From positions 3,162,001 through 3,226,000 of the forward strand of contig NZ_CP016448.1 of NCBI RefSeq assembly GCF_001713355.1: 64,000 bases of DNA. The letters are read 5' to 3'. Source of the DNA: Methyloversatilis sp. RAC08. GTDB lineage: Bacteria > Pseudomonadota > Gammaproteobacteria > Burkholderiales > Rhodocyclaceae. Of this stretch, positions 1-9,264 are shown piece after piece; positions within the stretch are counted from its first letter, which is position 1, and each line of letters begins with the position of its first letter. Made by a program: the position numbers and the translations under genes. The notes below the pieces were generated by a model, which saw only the letters and a program-made list of their open reading frames with translations, ran no database searches and was not told the origin of the DNA.

Positions 1-528
1 TGTGTAGCGGGCGGAGTCGGTGGTATTGAGTCCGACGACCGGGCCGAACGACAGCAGGCTGTTGGCACTCACCTCACCCGACACTCCGGTGGTTTCCAGA
101 TTTCCATGCACCACGAGTTCAAGCGTCACGGCGTAGGTGCCGGCCACTGCCGAGCTGAGCGTCAACACGTCCTTCGCCTGGGCATAGACGTTGATCAGCG
201 GCACTCCGAAGCCGAACATGTCGGTGCCGGTTGAATTCGTCAGACTGCCGCCGATCTTCAGGAGCTGATTGCCGATGTCGGCGTCCGCCGTGTAGGAGAA
301 GCTGCCCGCCGTGCCACCGGAAATATTCACCACCGAGCGGTCATACGGCAGGTCGATCTCGGATTCGGTCAAGTTGACCAGTGGTGCATTGCCGCCGAAG
401 GCGTCGGTGTCGATGAGCGCCCGCACCTCCAGACCCACATTGTTGACCAGCACTGCAGACGCGGTGCCACTGTGCAGCGATGCCATCGCCGCCAGAGCGA
501 TACCTGTGAGGGTGCGAGAAACTTTCAT
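1..528 (-). CDS. Exported protein of unknown function, C-terminus outside window
   Basis: The reading frame is open from the ATG at 528 to the window edge (176 codons). A GGAGG ribosome site lies about 7 nt upstream. The N-terminus MKVSRTLTGIALAAMASLHS followed by GTASA is a good signal peptide. The mature part is rich in Ser, Thr, Gly, Val and Asn with alternating hydrophobic residues, as in a secreted beta-rich protein. No catalytic motif is visible. A second exported protein nearby (4276-4893) ends in a PEP-CTERM signal, so this may be another PEP-CTERM substrate, but the C-terminus that would prove it is missing. Exported protein is well supported; the PEP-CTERM idea is inference. Confidence 0.7.
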   Translation of the reverse strand, partial: MKVSRTLTGIALAAMASLHSGTASAVLVNNVGLEVRALIDTDAFGGNAPLVNLTESEIDLPYDRSVVNISGGTAGSFSYTADADIGNQLLKIGGSLTNSTGTDMFGFGVPLINVYAQAKDVLTLSSAVAGTYAVTLELVVHGNLETTGVSGEVSANSLLSFGPVVGLNTTDSARYT

Positions 529-840
529 GTCCTGCCTCCGCGGGAAAGGATGAAACGCGATCGGTCTGACCACGTTACTCGTCCATCCTGGGCGATCGAC
601 ATGTTGATCGCCATGTACCCGAAAGGGTGTGTGTGCATATATTCACGGGGAATGAAGAACAACACAAAACTGCAACAAATCACGTTGGCACCCGGCAGGT
701 GCGGAACACGGGCAAACAGCGACGATCTGCGCAGGAGTCGGTCCACGTCCGTCCCGGCAACACCAGCCGGCCATGCAGGCAGCGCGCGGTGCCCGCCGAC
801 GTCCCTGCTCACGTTGTTCGGCTGACGCCGCGACATTCGA

Positions 841-867
841 GATCCGGTCGCGTACAGGGTGCGCCCC
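841..867 (-). repeat. REP-like element, second subfamily, copy 1
   Basis: Read on the minus strand it contains GCGCACCCTGTACGCGA. A near-identical copy (23 of 27 bases) lies exactly 200 bp away at 1041-1067 in the same orientation. The core GCGCA...TGCGC can form a short hairpin and resembles the layout of GGGAGCG-type REP sequences, but differs from the dominant REP family of this window. Confidence 0.4.
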
Positions 868-1040
868 TGCTGAGACGGCACTGCTGCGCCTGACCGCGAT
901 GCCGTTCCAAAACAGTTCAGTTCCAGGGTCGGCCCTGCGCGGCCGACCGGCTGCGCAGGCGTCGAGCGATGCTCGCCCAACTCGCTGCTGCGCACCTGTC
1001 GGCGTTCCGGACACTGAGCATGTAACTGCGCGTGTTTGGC

Positions 1041-1067
1041 GACCGGGTCGCGCACAGGGTGCGCTCC
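1041..1067 (-). repeat. REP-like element, second subfamily, copy 2
   Basis: The minus strand reads GGAGCGCACCCTGTGCGCGA, with a perfect short inverted repeat GCGCA/TGCGC. It lies just downstream of the katG stop codon and is the partner of the copy at 841-867. REPs commonly sit just after genes and may protect the mRNA 3' end; that role is only inferred here. Confidence 0.4.
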
Positions 1068-1101
1068 CCCAGGAGCAGCATCTGGGCCGTGGCCGCGGAC
1101 G

Positions 1102-3676
<2,575 letters not shown>

Positions 3677-4012
3677 TCAGGCGCGTGTCGGCGGTCTATG
3701 CCGGTCGTCGAATTCCGGCGGTCGGCGGCGTATCCAGCGGATGAAGGCGGCGATGTCCGGCTGTTCGCGCAGGCGCTCGGGCGTGGCGTAGTCACGCGCC
3801 AGTTCGTCCTCGCTCAGCACGGCGTGCAGCTTGCGGTGGCAGATGCGATGCATCAGCACCGTGACGCGTCCGCCCTTCGATTTCGGCACCAGATGGTGCT
3901 GGTCCACCACCGATCCGGCGCGCATCGGCCGTCCGCACAGCGGGCAGGGTGCGTCTTCGCGCAGGCGCTTACTGGCGCCATCGTGTGCGGTCGGGTCCGG
4001 TTTGCGTGTCAT
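3677..4012 (-). CDS. Small HNH endonuclease-family protein
   Basis: This 111-aa protein has the compact HNH layout: CPLCG (Cys pair), then DQHHLVPKSKGG with the catalytic His pair, then MHRICHRKLHAVLSEDEL with the closing His residues. Free-standing HNH proteins of this size are common in betaproteobacteria and their function is usually unknown; they may act as nicking or structure-specific nucleases. The C-terminal part (about residues 75-111) is Arg- and Pro-rich. There is no neighbouring terminase, methylase or toxin gene to suggest a phage, restriction or toxin role. The family call is firm; the biological role is unknown. Confidence 0.8.
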   Translation of the reverse strand: MTRKPDPTAHDGASKRLREDAPCPLCGRPMRAGSVVDQHHLVPKSKGGRVTVLMHRICHRKLHAVLSEDELARDYATPERLREQPDIAAFIRWIRRRPPEFDDRHRPPTRA

Positions 4013-4275
4013 GTCGAACCAGTGACCGACCCGGACCGCTCGCGGTTCCGGCCGCGCGGCGCGTCCGCGTGACGATTGCGTGATGTTCGCGTGACAACGG
4101 GAACTTCATAGCGCACGAAGCTTCTATCCGACGCTGCGTCTTCGGACGAAGCCGCGCGCGTGACGCAACGCATCCGGTCCGCACGCGCAGGGAGGATAGA
4201 CGCAGGATCGACACCACATCGACAAGCGGCCGGCCCACCGGCCCATGACCCTTCTATCCATTCAGGAGCGTATCC

Positions 4276-4893
4276 ATGATGATCAGGAATATTGCAGCAA
4301 GTGCAGCACTCGCGGCCCTGGCCGCTTCCCCGATGACGGTCAGCGCGGCGTTTCCGATCGAACCCATCGGACCTACGGTAACCGTATTTACCGCCACCCC
4401 CACACTCGTCGGTGCGGGTGTGTCGGTGAGTGCTCTCGGCCTGGCTTCGCTGACAAGCGATGCGTCGGGCAATCTGGTCGGTCTGTTTCCGATCACCGGG
4501 GGGCTGCTCGACCCCGATCTTTCGAACGCCACCGTGGAACATGTCGGCAGCGGCTTGCGCCTGTCGCGCGGCGGCGTCGATGTCGATCTGCAGAACTTCC
4601 TGATCGACACCACGCTTGCGGTTGATACCATTTTCGGCAGCGTCACGTCGGGTGCAACCTTCATCCCGCTTGCGCCGCTGTTTTCGCTGTCCGGCCTGAA
4701 CCTGGTGGTGACCGACCCGGCCGGCGACGCGCTGGCGGCCTTTCTGGGCATCCCCGACCTCGGAGGTGCCCAGGTTGGCTTCGCACTGACCAGCCCGGTC
4801 GCCGCCGTGCCCGAGCCCGAAACCTACGCCATGCTGCTGGCCGGCCTAGGCCTGATCACGCTAGCCGCGCGCCGGCGTACGCAGAAAGGTTGA
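4276..4893 (+). CDS. PEP-CTERM sorting-domain exported protein
   Basis: This 205-aa protein starts with the signal peptide MMIRNIAASAALAALAA and ends with a classic PEP-CTERM signal: VPEPETYAMLLAGLGL, a hydrophobic stretch, then the Arg cluster AARRRTQKG. Such proteins are exported, recognised by exosortase (EpsH/XrtA family), and linked to exopolysaccharide production. The middle is Val-, Thr-, Leu- and Gly-rich and predicted beta; it shows no enzyme motif. An AGGAG site lies about 8 nt upstream of the ATG. No exosortase gene is in this window. The distant pel operon makes an exopolysaccharide, but a functional link is not shown. Confidence 0.88.
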   Translation: MMIRNIAASAALAALAASPMTVSAAFPIEPIGPTVTVFTATPTLVGAGVSVSALGLASLTSDASGNLVGLFPITGGLLDPDLSNATVEHVGSGLRLSRGGVDVDLQNFLIDTTLAVDTIFGSVTSGATFIPLAPLFSLSGLNLVVTDPAGDALAAFLGIPDLGGAQVGFALTSPVAAVPEPETYAMLLAGLGLITLAARRRTQKG

Positions 4894-4925
4894 TCGCGCG
4901 CGCGGACGGCGAGCAGTGAAGTTCT

Positions 4926-5010
4926 TGTGGGAGCGGCGGCCTCGCCGCGATCAATTCCGCGACGGCCATTGATCAGAGTGCGTATCGCGGCGAGGCCGCC
5001 GCTCCCACAG
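4926..5010. repeat. REPIN 1 (inverted pair of REP elements)
   Basis: The left REP (4926-4951) begins TGTGGGAGCGGCGGCC and ends in CGCCGCGAT. The right REP (4984-5010) is its exact reverse complement. A spacer of about 32 bp separates them. The unit sits between the convergent PEP-CTERM gene and dinB. The same sequence recurs at 11675-11758, 16461-16544 and 23388-23471. It resembles the GTGGGAGCG-type REPs of Pseudomonas that are mobilised by RAYT transposases; no RAYT gene is in this window. Confidence 0.9.
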
Positions 5011-5062
5011 GCCGCTGCTCCCTCAGGAACACGTCGCCAGCTCGTCTTCCCGCGCCTTACGT

Positions 5063-6256
5063 TCAGAAGGGCAGCGCGAGCTGCCCTTCTTTCTTGTCGG
5101 GCGCAGCACCTGGCGGGGGCAGTGCGTCGGCACGCATCAGGTGGCCGGCCCGCACACCGAGCAGGCGGAAGCGCCGGTCGAGTGGCATGCGCTTGACGCA
5201 AAGTCCTGCGTGATGACGGATCGCAGGCGCATCGCATATGTATACAGGCAGCGTCAGTTCGCGAGTCAGGATGCTGAAGTCATCGAGCCGCATCTTCGCT
5301 CCGATGGATTTCGCGACATAGCCCTTGCGCTGAAGGTCTTCCGCCAGGCGCTCGCACAGACCGGTGAAGATCTCGCCCAGTTCGGCACGGTCATGGCGCG
5401 CATGCAGATCACGCTCGAAGGTGGTTTCGCGGCTGAGCGACTTCGCCTCGCGCTCGGTCACCAGCGGCCGGTCGTCGCGGCCGTGCGCAGCGGCGGTCAG
5501 CCAGCGGCCGTAGCTCTGGCCGAACTGTTCGATCAGCCAGAGCGGTTCGGCGGCCGCCAGTTCGGCGATGCTGCCGATGCCCAGCGCTTCGAGCTTCGCA
5601 CTGGCTTTCGGGCCGATGCCGTTGATCCGTCTGGCCGGCAGCGGCCAGATGACGGATGGCACATCGGCTTCGGTCAGCAGCGTGATGCCTTGCGGCTTGT
5701 GCAGATCGGACGCCAGCTTGGACAGCAGCTTGTTCGGCGTGATGCCGATCGAGCAGCTGAGCCCGGTTGCCGCGAGCACTGCCTGCTGGATGCGCAGCGC
5801 GATGGCGCGCACACCGCCGTGCATGTCCTCGCCAATGGCATCCTGCGCGCCCGGCAGGTCGGTCAGGTCCATGTAGATCTCGTCGATGCCGCGGTCCTCG
5901 ATCAGCGGGGCATGCTCGGACACGGTTGCCTTGAACAGCCGCGAGTAATGTCGGTAGGCGTCGAAATCGACCGGCAGCAACACGGTATCCGGCGCCAGCG
6001 CGGCGGCTTTCATCAGTCCGATGCCGGAATGCACGCCGAAAGCGCGCGCTTCATAGGTGGCGGTTGTGGCGACGCCGCGGCCGGCGTAGTCGCGCAGACG
6101 GGCGAAGCGGCGCGTGCCATCGGGCAACCGTTCGGGCTGATGGCGGGCGCCGCCGCCCACCACCATCGGCAGGCCGCGCAGCTCGGGGTAGCGCAGCAAC
6201 TCGACCGAGGCGAAGAAGGCGTCCATGTCGAGATGGGCGATCCAGCGGCGGGTCAT
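5063..6256 (-). CDS. dinB: DNA polymerase IV (Y-family translesion polymerase)
   Basis: This 397-aa Y-family polymerase copies damaged DNA with low fidelity. The first catalytic aspartate is in HLDMDAFFASVE (Asp10). The second acidic pair is in RGIDEIYMD (Asp125-Glu126). The finger motif SCSIGITPNKLLSKLASD and a helix-hairpin-helix, INGIGPKASAKLEALGI, follow, then the little-finger domain. The protein ends in QLALPF, matching a beta-clamp binding motif, which supports the stop position. The start MTRRWIAHLDMDAFF fits family length; longer in-frame starts run into the upstream gene. It follows the rhomboid gene by 10 nt and is probably co-transcribed. No LexA box was found. Confidence 0.95.
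   Translation of the reverse strand: MTRRWIAHLDMDAFFASVELLRYPELRGLPMVVGGGARHQPERLPDGTRRFARLRDYAGRGVATTATYEARAFGVHSGIGLMKAAALAPDTVLLPVDFDAYRHYSRLFKATVSEHAPLIEDRGIDEIYMDLTDLPGAQDAIGEDMHGGVRAIALRIQQAVLAATGLSCSIGITPNKLLSKLASDLHKPQGITLLTEADVPSVIWPLPARRINGIGPKASAKLEALGIGSIAELAAAEPLWLIEQFGQSYGRWLTAAAHGRDDRPLVTEREAKSLSRETTFERDLHARHDRAELGEIFTGLCERLAEDLQRKGYVAKSIGAKMRLDDFSILTRELTLPVYICDAPAIRHHAGLCVKRMPLDRRFRLLGVRAGHLMRADALPPPGAAPDKKEGQLALPF
5066..5095 (+). terminator. Intrinsic terminator-like hairpin overlapping the dinB 3' end
   Basis: A perfect 10-bp stem (GAAGGGCAGC, loop GCGA, GCTGCCCTTC at 5066-5089) is followed on the plus strand by TTTCTT. It would stop rightward transcription from the PEP-CTERM gene. 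The same bases encode the last residues of DinB (EGQLALPF), so the hairpin is also coding sequence. Confidence 0.55.
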
Positions 6257-6266
6257 GGCGGCCGGA

Positions 6267-7406
6267 TCAATTCGGCTTGCCGCTTCGCGGCGCCACCTGC
6301 GGTGGCGGCTGGCTGGCCTGTTCCAGCGCCTCGCGTACGCGCTCGATGTCATGCGCGCGCAGGCCATCGACCAGCGCGCGCGAGGCATCGAGCCGACGTT
6401 CGGCATAGCGACGCAGGCTTTCCAGCGTCGGTGCCGACGGTGCTTCCGGACTGAGGCGCAGGTCGGTCAATTCGTCAAAGCGCTGCTGGTAGGCGTCGGC
6501 CACTTCGGATTCGATGCGCCCGGCCAGTTCGTCGAACGACGCGCCGGACGACTGCGCATCGCCGAGCAGCTGCGTCCAGCGGTCGGCGATGCGCTTGTCC
6601 TCACCGATGAATTCGCGGATTTCGCCGCGTGCCATCACCTCTTCGCTCCAGCGATAACGCGGCGACGGAATGCCGATGATCATCAGCACCAGCGCAGTGA
6701 CCAGCGTGAAGCCGGCCAGCCATTGCCCGGCCGACGCGGTATGTGTGCGATAGCGGCCAAGCAGCGGCTTTGCGCCCTCGCCCAGCGGTTGTGCCAGCGC
6801 CGCACCGGCCAGCAGGCCGGCGATGAAGCCGCCGATGTGTGCACCGTTGTCGATGCCGGGGATCTGGAAGCCGAGGAAGATGGTGATGGCCGCGAACAGG
6901 CTGGCACCCCAGAACAGACGGGTGAATTCGCGTCGGTCCAGCGTATCGCGCTGCTGCCACAGAAAGCTCAGCAGCGCGCCATACACGCCGAAGATGGCGC
7001 CCGATGCGCCGCCCGACACTGCGCGATCGCCCTGCGAAATCAGTGAAAGCAGATTGCCGGCCAGACCGCTCGCCAGATAGATCGTGATGAAGCGCGCCGG
7101 ACCGAACATGCGTTCTACCAGCCGGCCGCCATCCCACAGCGACAGCATGTTCATGCCCAGATGGAACAGCCCGAAGTGCAGGAACAGCGCGCTGCCCAGC
7201 CGCCACCATTCGCCGTCCTTGGTCGCCGGGCCGAAATTGGCACCCCAGGCGAACTGCACGTCGCTCGACGAATGCCACAGGCCGGCGCCATACAGCAGCA
7301 TCAGCACGAAAACACCGACATTGAGCACGACCAGCGTGAGCGTGACCGGAATATGCCGGCGGCGCCGGATCAGCTGGTCGAGCAAGGGCAGGGGGGTGGG
7401 GGTCAC
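6267..7406 (-). CDS. Rhomboid-family intramembrane serine protease
   Basis: This 379-aa integral membrane protein has about six transmembrane segments in residues 20-240. The Ser-His dyad is visible as GGASGAIFG (Ser135) and NGAHIGGFIAG (His190). A conserved FHLGMNMLSLW motif precedes them. Rhomboids cut transmembrane segments of other proteins; the substrate is unknown. The soluble C-terminal tail (about residues 255-379) is charged and predicted helical, making this longer than minimal rhomboids. The start is GTG. The downstream gene, dinB, begins 10 nt after the stop, so the two form a transcription unit, though no functional link is known. Confidence 0.93.
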   Translation of the reverse strand: MTPTPLPLLDQLIRRRRHIPVTLTLVVLNVGVFVLMLLYGAGLWHSSSDVQFAWGANFGPATKDGEWWRLGSALFLHFGLFHLGMNMLSLWDGGRLVERMFGPARFITIYLASGLAGNLLSLISQGDRAVSGGASGAIFGVYGALLSFLWQQRDTLDRREFTRLFWGASLFAAITIFLGFQIPGIDNGAHIGGFIAGLLAGAALAQPLGEGAKPLLGRYRTHTASAGQWLAGFTLVTALVLMIIGIPSPRYRWSEEVMARGEIREFIGEDKRIADRWTQLLGDAQSSGASFDELAGRIESEVADAYQQRFDELTDLRLSPEAPSAPTLESLRRYAERRLDASRALVDGLRAHDIERVREALEQASQPPPQVAPRSGKPN

Positions 7407-7582
7407 GTGCGGTGTTGCGTCATGCAGGATTGAACCGAGCGTAGCACTCCAGTCCGGCGCCGATGATCACCATCGTGTATCCGTTTGCGACCTGTCCGGG
7501 CGGAAGTCGCAGAGGTACGCAGCAATGACATCGACCACGGCGCGTGCGTAGACCGCTGAAGCCGATTGGCCGCGCCGCTGAG

Positions 7583-8209
7583 TCAGCGACCGAATTCGGT
7601 CATGTCCAGCAGGTCGCTGATCAGCTCGAGACGGAGCAGCGGATCGGTCATTTCCATCATGCGCTGGCGGTCTTCGGCCGGTACCGGCAGAAGTTCGCAC
7701 CAACGGTTGGCCACCCAGCCGGCGGCGTCGAAGCGACGGGGTTCGAGGATGGGCGACACCTCGGCCGATTCGAACACTTCGAGCATGCGCACCAGATTGG
7801 CCGCGACATAGGCCAGATCCGACGGTACCTTGACATGCGGGTCGTCCGGCAGCACTTCGATGTCGGCCATCCACAGACCATGCGGCGTCTGTTCGCTGGC
7901 CGTCACCTTGAAGCGCGAGGTGCCGCGGGTGACGATTTCGATCAGCCCGGGTTGCGGGGTCTGGTAGTCGATGATTTCGGCCAGCGTGCCGATGGCGTGA
8001 AAACGCTCGCCCGGCGTCGGCCCGGGGCGCTGCACGTCCTGGCCCTGGGTCAGCGCCACCACGCCGAACGGCTTGCCGCTCTTGTGGCACTGCTTGATCA
8101 TCGTCAGATAGCGCACCTCGAAGATGCGCAGCGGCAGCATACCGTCGGGAAAAAGCACGACGCCGAGCGGAAACAGCGGAATGGCGTCGGGAGAAAGTGA
8201 GGTCGTCAT
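7583..8209 (-). CDS. LON N-terminal (substrate-binding) domain protein
   Basis: This 208-aa protein corresponds to the stand-alone N-terminal domain of Lon protease without the AAA+ and protease parts. The family pattern IPLFPLGVVLFPDGMLPLRI followed by FEVRYLTMIKQC is clear, and a helical C-terminal bundle (VANRWCELLPV onward) follows. Single-domain LON proteins are common in proteobacteria and their function is not established. Its ATG overlaps the upstream lipoprotein stop codon (ATGA), so translation is probably coupled. Confidence 0.9.
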   Translation of the reverse strand: MTTSLSPDAIPLFPLGVVLFPDGMLPLRIFEVRYLTMIKQCHKSGKPFGVVALTQGQDVQRPGPTPGERFHAIGTLAEIIDYQTPQPGLIEIVTRGTSRFKVTASEQTPHGLWMADIEVLPDDPHVKVPSDLAYVAANLVRMLEVFESAEVSPILEPRRFDAAGWVANRWCELLPVPAEDRQRMMEMTDPLLRLELISDLLDMTEFGR

Positions 8210-9129
8210 GAGCGGGCCTGTAGGCTGAATTCGCTGCGGCGGCAGGCGATCTGTTCGATATCGGCGATGAGCGAGGCGGCTTCGCGCTGCAGGTGCTTGC
8301 GCTGAGTCGGCGTGAGCGAGGCCGACAGCGCCGACAGCGCCTCGGCCGCGCGGGCACGATTGGCGTCGAAGGCGGCGGAATAGCCCGGCGTGAAGACGTT
8401 GCCGGGCGACACGAACAGGGTTTCGAGGTCGCTGATCACGGCGCCGCGATCGGCATTGCGGCGCGCCAGCACGTCGGCCAGTGCAGTTTGCCAGCGACGG
8501 CGGCTTTCCATGCCGTCCTCGCCATTGCTGCGTACGTCGCGTGCCCAGTCGTCTATCAGCGCCAGCTGCGCCGGCGTGAGTTTGCCCAGCCATGCCTCAC
8601 TGCGCTTTTTCATGCGCTTTGCGCGCTCGCGCACCAACTCATCGCGCGGTGGCTCGACCCAATCTTCAACATAGTCACGGTTGCTCTTTTTCATCCGCTT
8701 GTTGAATGTCTCGATCTGCGCCGGCGTGGCGCCCACCATCAGCGGCCCGACTTCACGCGCCGCGCGGCGAGCGATGTCGTGGCCGAATCCCAGGGCCTGG
8801 TCGATGTGCACATTGGCGCGCGCCACGCTCAGGCCGGCGCGCATGTCGGCATCGACCGTGCGCAGCCAGGCCGAGTATGCAGGAAGCTGGGTTGCGCAGT
8901 GCCAATCTACGAGCCGAGTGACCGCCGGCTCGACCTCCGCACGTTGCGCCGAATACATCGGAAGGTAGTCATCGAGTCGCCAGGCGATCAGGCGGTCGAG
9001 CTGGTTGTAGCCCATCTGCACGAAGCTGCAGCCGGCGAGCGCGAGCGCGACGGCGAGCGCGGGCAGCATCGCTTTCAGGGCGTGGACACGGAAACGGAAC
9101 AGGTTCATCGGCGGGCGCAGAGGTGACAC
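8206..9129 (-). CDS. DUF6279-like lipoprotein
   Basis: This 307-aa protein has an N-terminal signal ending in the lipobox ALALAGCSF, so the cysteine should be lipidated. The rest is helical, with repeated Trp- and Arg-rich patterns (YNQLDRLIAWRLDDYL, LTPAQLALIDDW, LTPTQRKHLQ), the look of the DUF6279 lipoprotein family. The function is unknown. The GTG start at 9129 was preferred because GGAG lies 5 nt upstream; an ATG seven codons later lacks a ribosome site. It forms an ATGA-overlapped pair with the LON-domain gene and is divergent from the peptide transporter. Confidence 0.8.
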   Translation of the reverse strand: MSPLRPPMNLFRFRVHALKAMLPALAVALALAGCSFVQMGYNQLDRLIAWRLDDYLPMYSAQRAEVEPAVTRLVDWHCATQLPAYSAWLRTVDADMRAGLSVARANVHIDQALGFGHDIARRAAREVGPLMVGATPAQIETFNKRMKKSNRDYVEDWVEPPRDELVRERAKRMKKRSEAWLGKLTPAQLALIDDWARDVRSNGEDGMESRRRWQTALADVLARRNADRGAVISDLETLFVSPGNVFTPGYSAAFDANRARAAEALSALSASLTPTQRKHLQREAASLIADIEQIACRRSEFSLQARS

Positions 9130-9252
9130 ATCGTCTCCATCCTAGACCGATCGTCGCACCGTCGGTTCGCCGAGTGGACCGCCAGGCCTGTAAGCCGGGC
9201 TTCACCGGAAACCTTTTTCCGCTCGCCCGCTCACAGATCGGACCTCGCCGCC

Positions 9253-9258
9253 TACAAT
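9253..9258 (+). promoter_or_regulatory. -10 element of the peptide-transport operon, possibly leaderless
   Basis: TACAAT lies only 6 nt before the ATG at 9265, so transcription would start at or next to the start codon. No good -35 and no Shine-Dalgarno sequence is visible, which fits a leaderless mRNA. Confidence 0.4.
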
Positions 9259-9264
9259 CCGCCC

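Larger units (their letters stand above)
529..1101. other. Intergenic region, no supported gene
   Basis: This 570-bp gap separates the start of the truncated exported gene from the 3' end of katG. Several overlapping open frames exist on both strands, but none has a convincing start, ribosome site or recognisable protein. It must hold the promoter of the leftward exported gene. Two REP-like copies (841-867 and 1041-1067) are annotated separately. Confidence 0.5.

Noticed and set aside
525-1055. Protein-coding gene in the katG downstream gap
   Set aside because: Several frames overlap on both strands, none with a ribosome site, domain or plausible composition.
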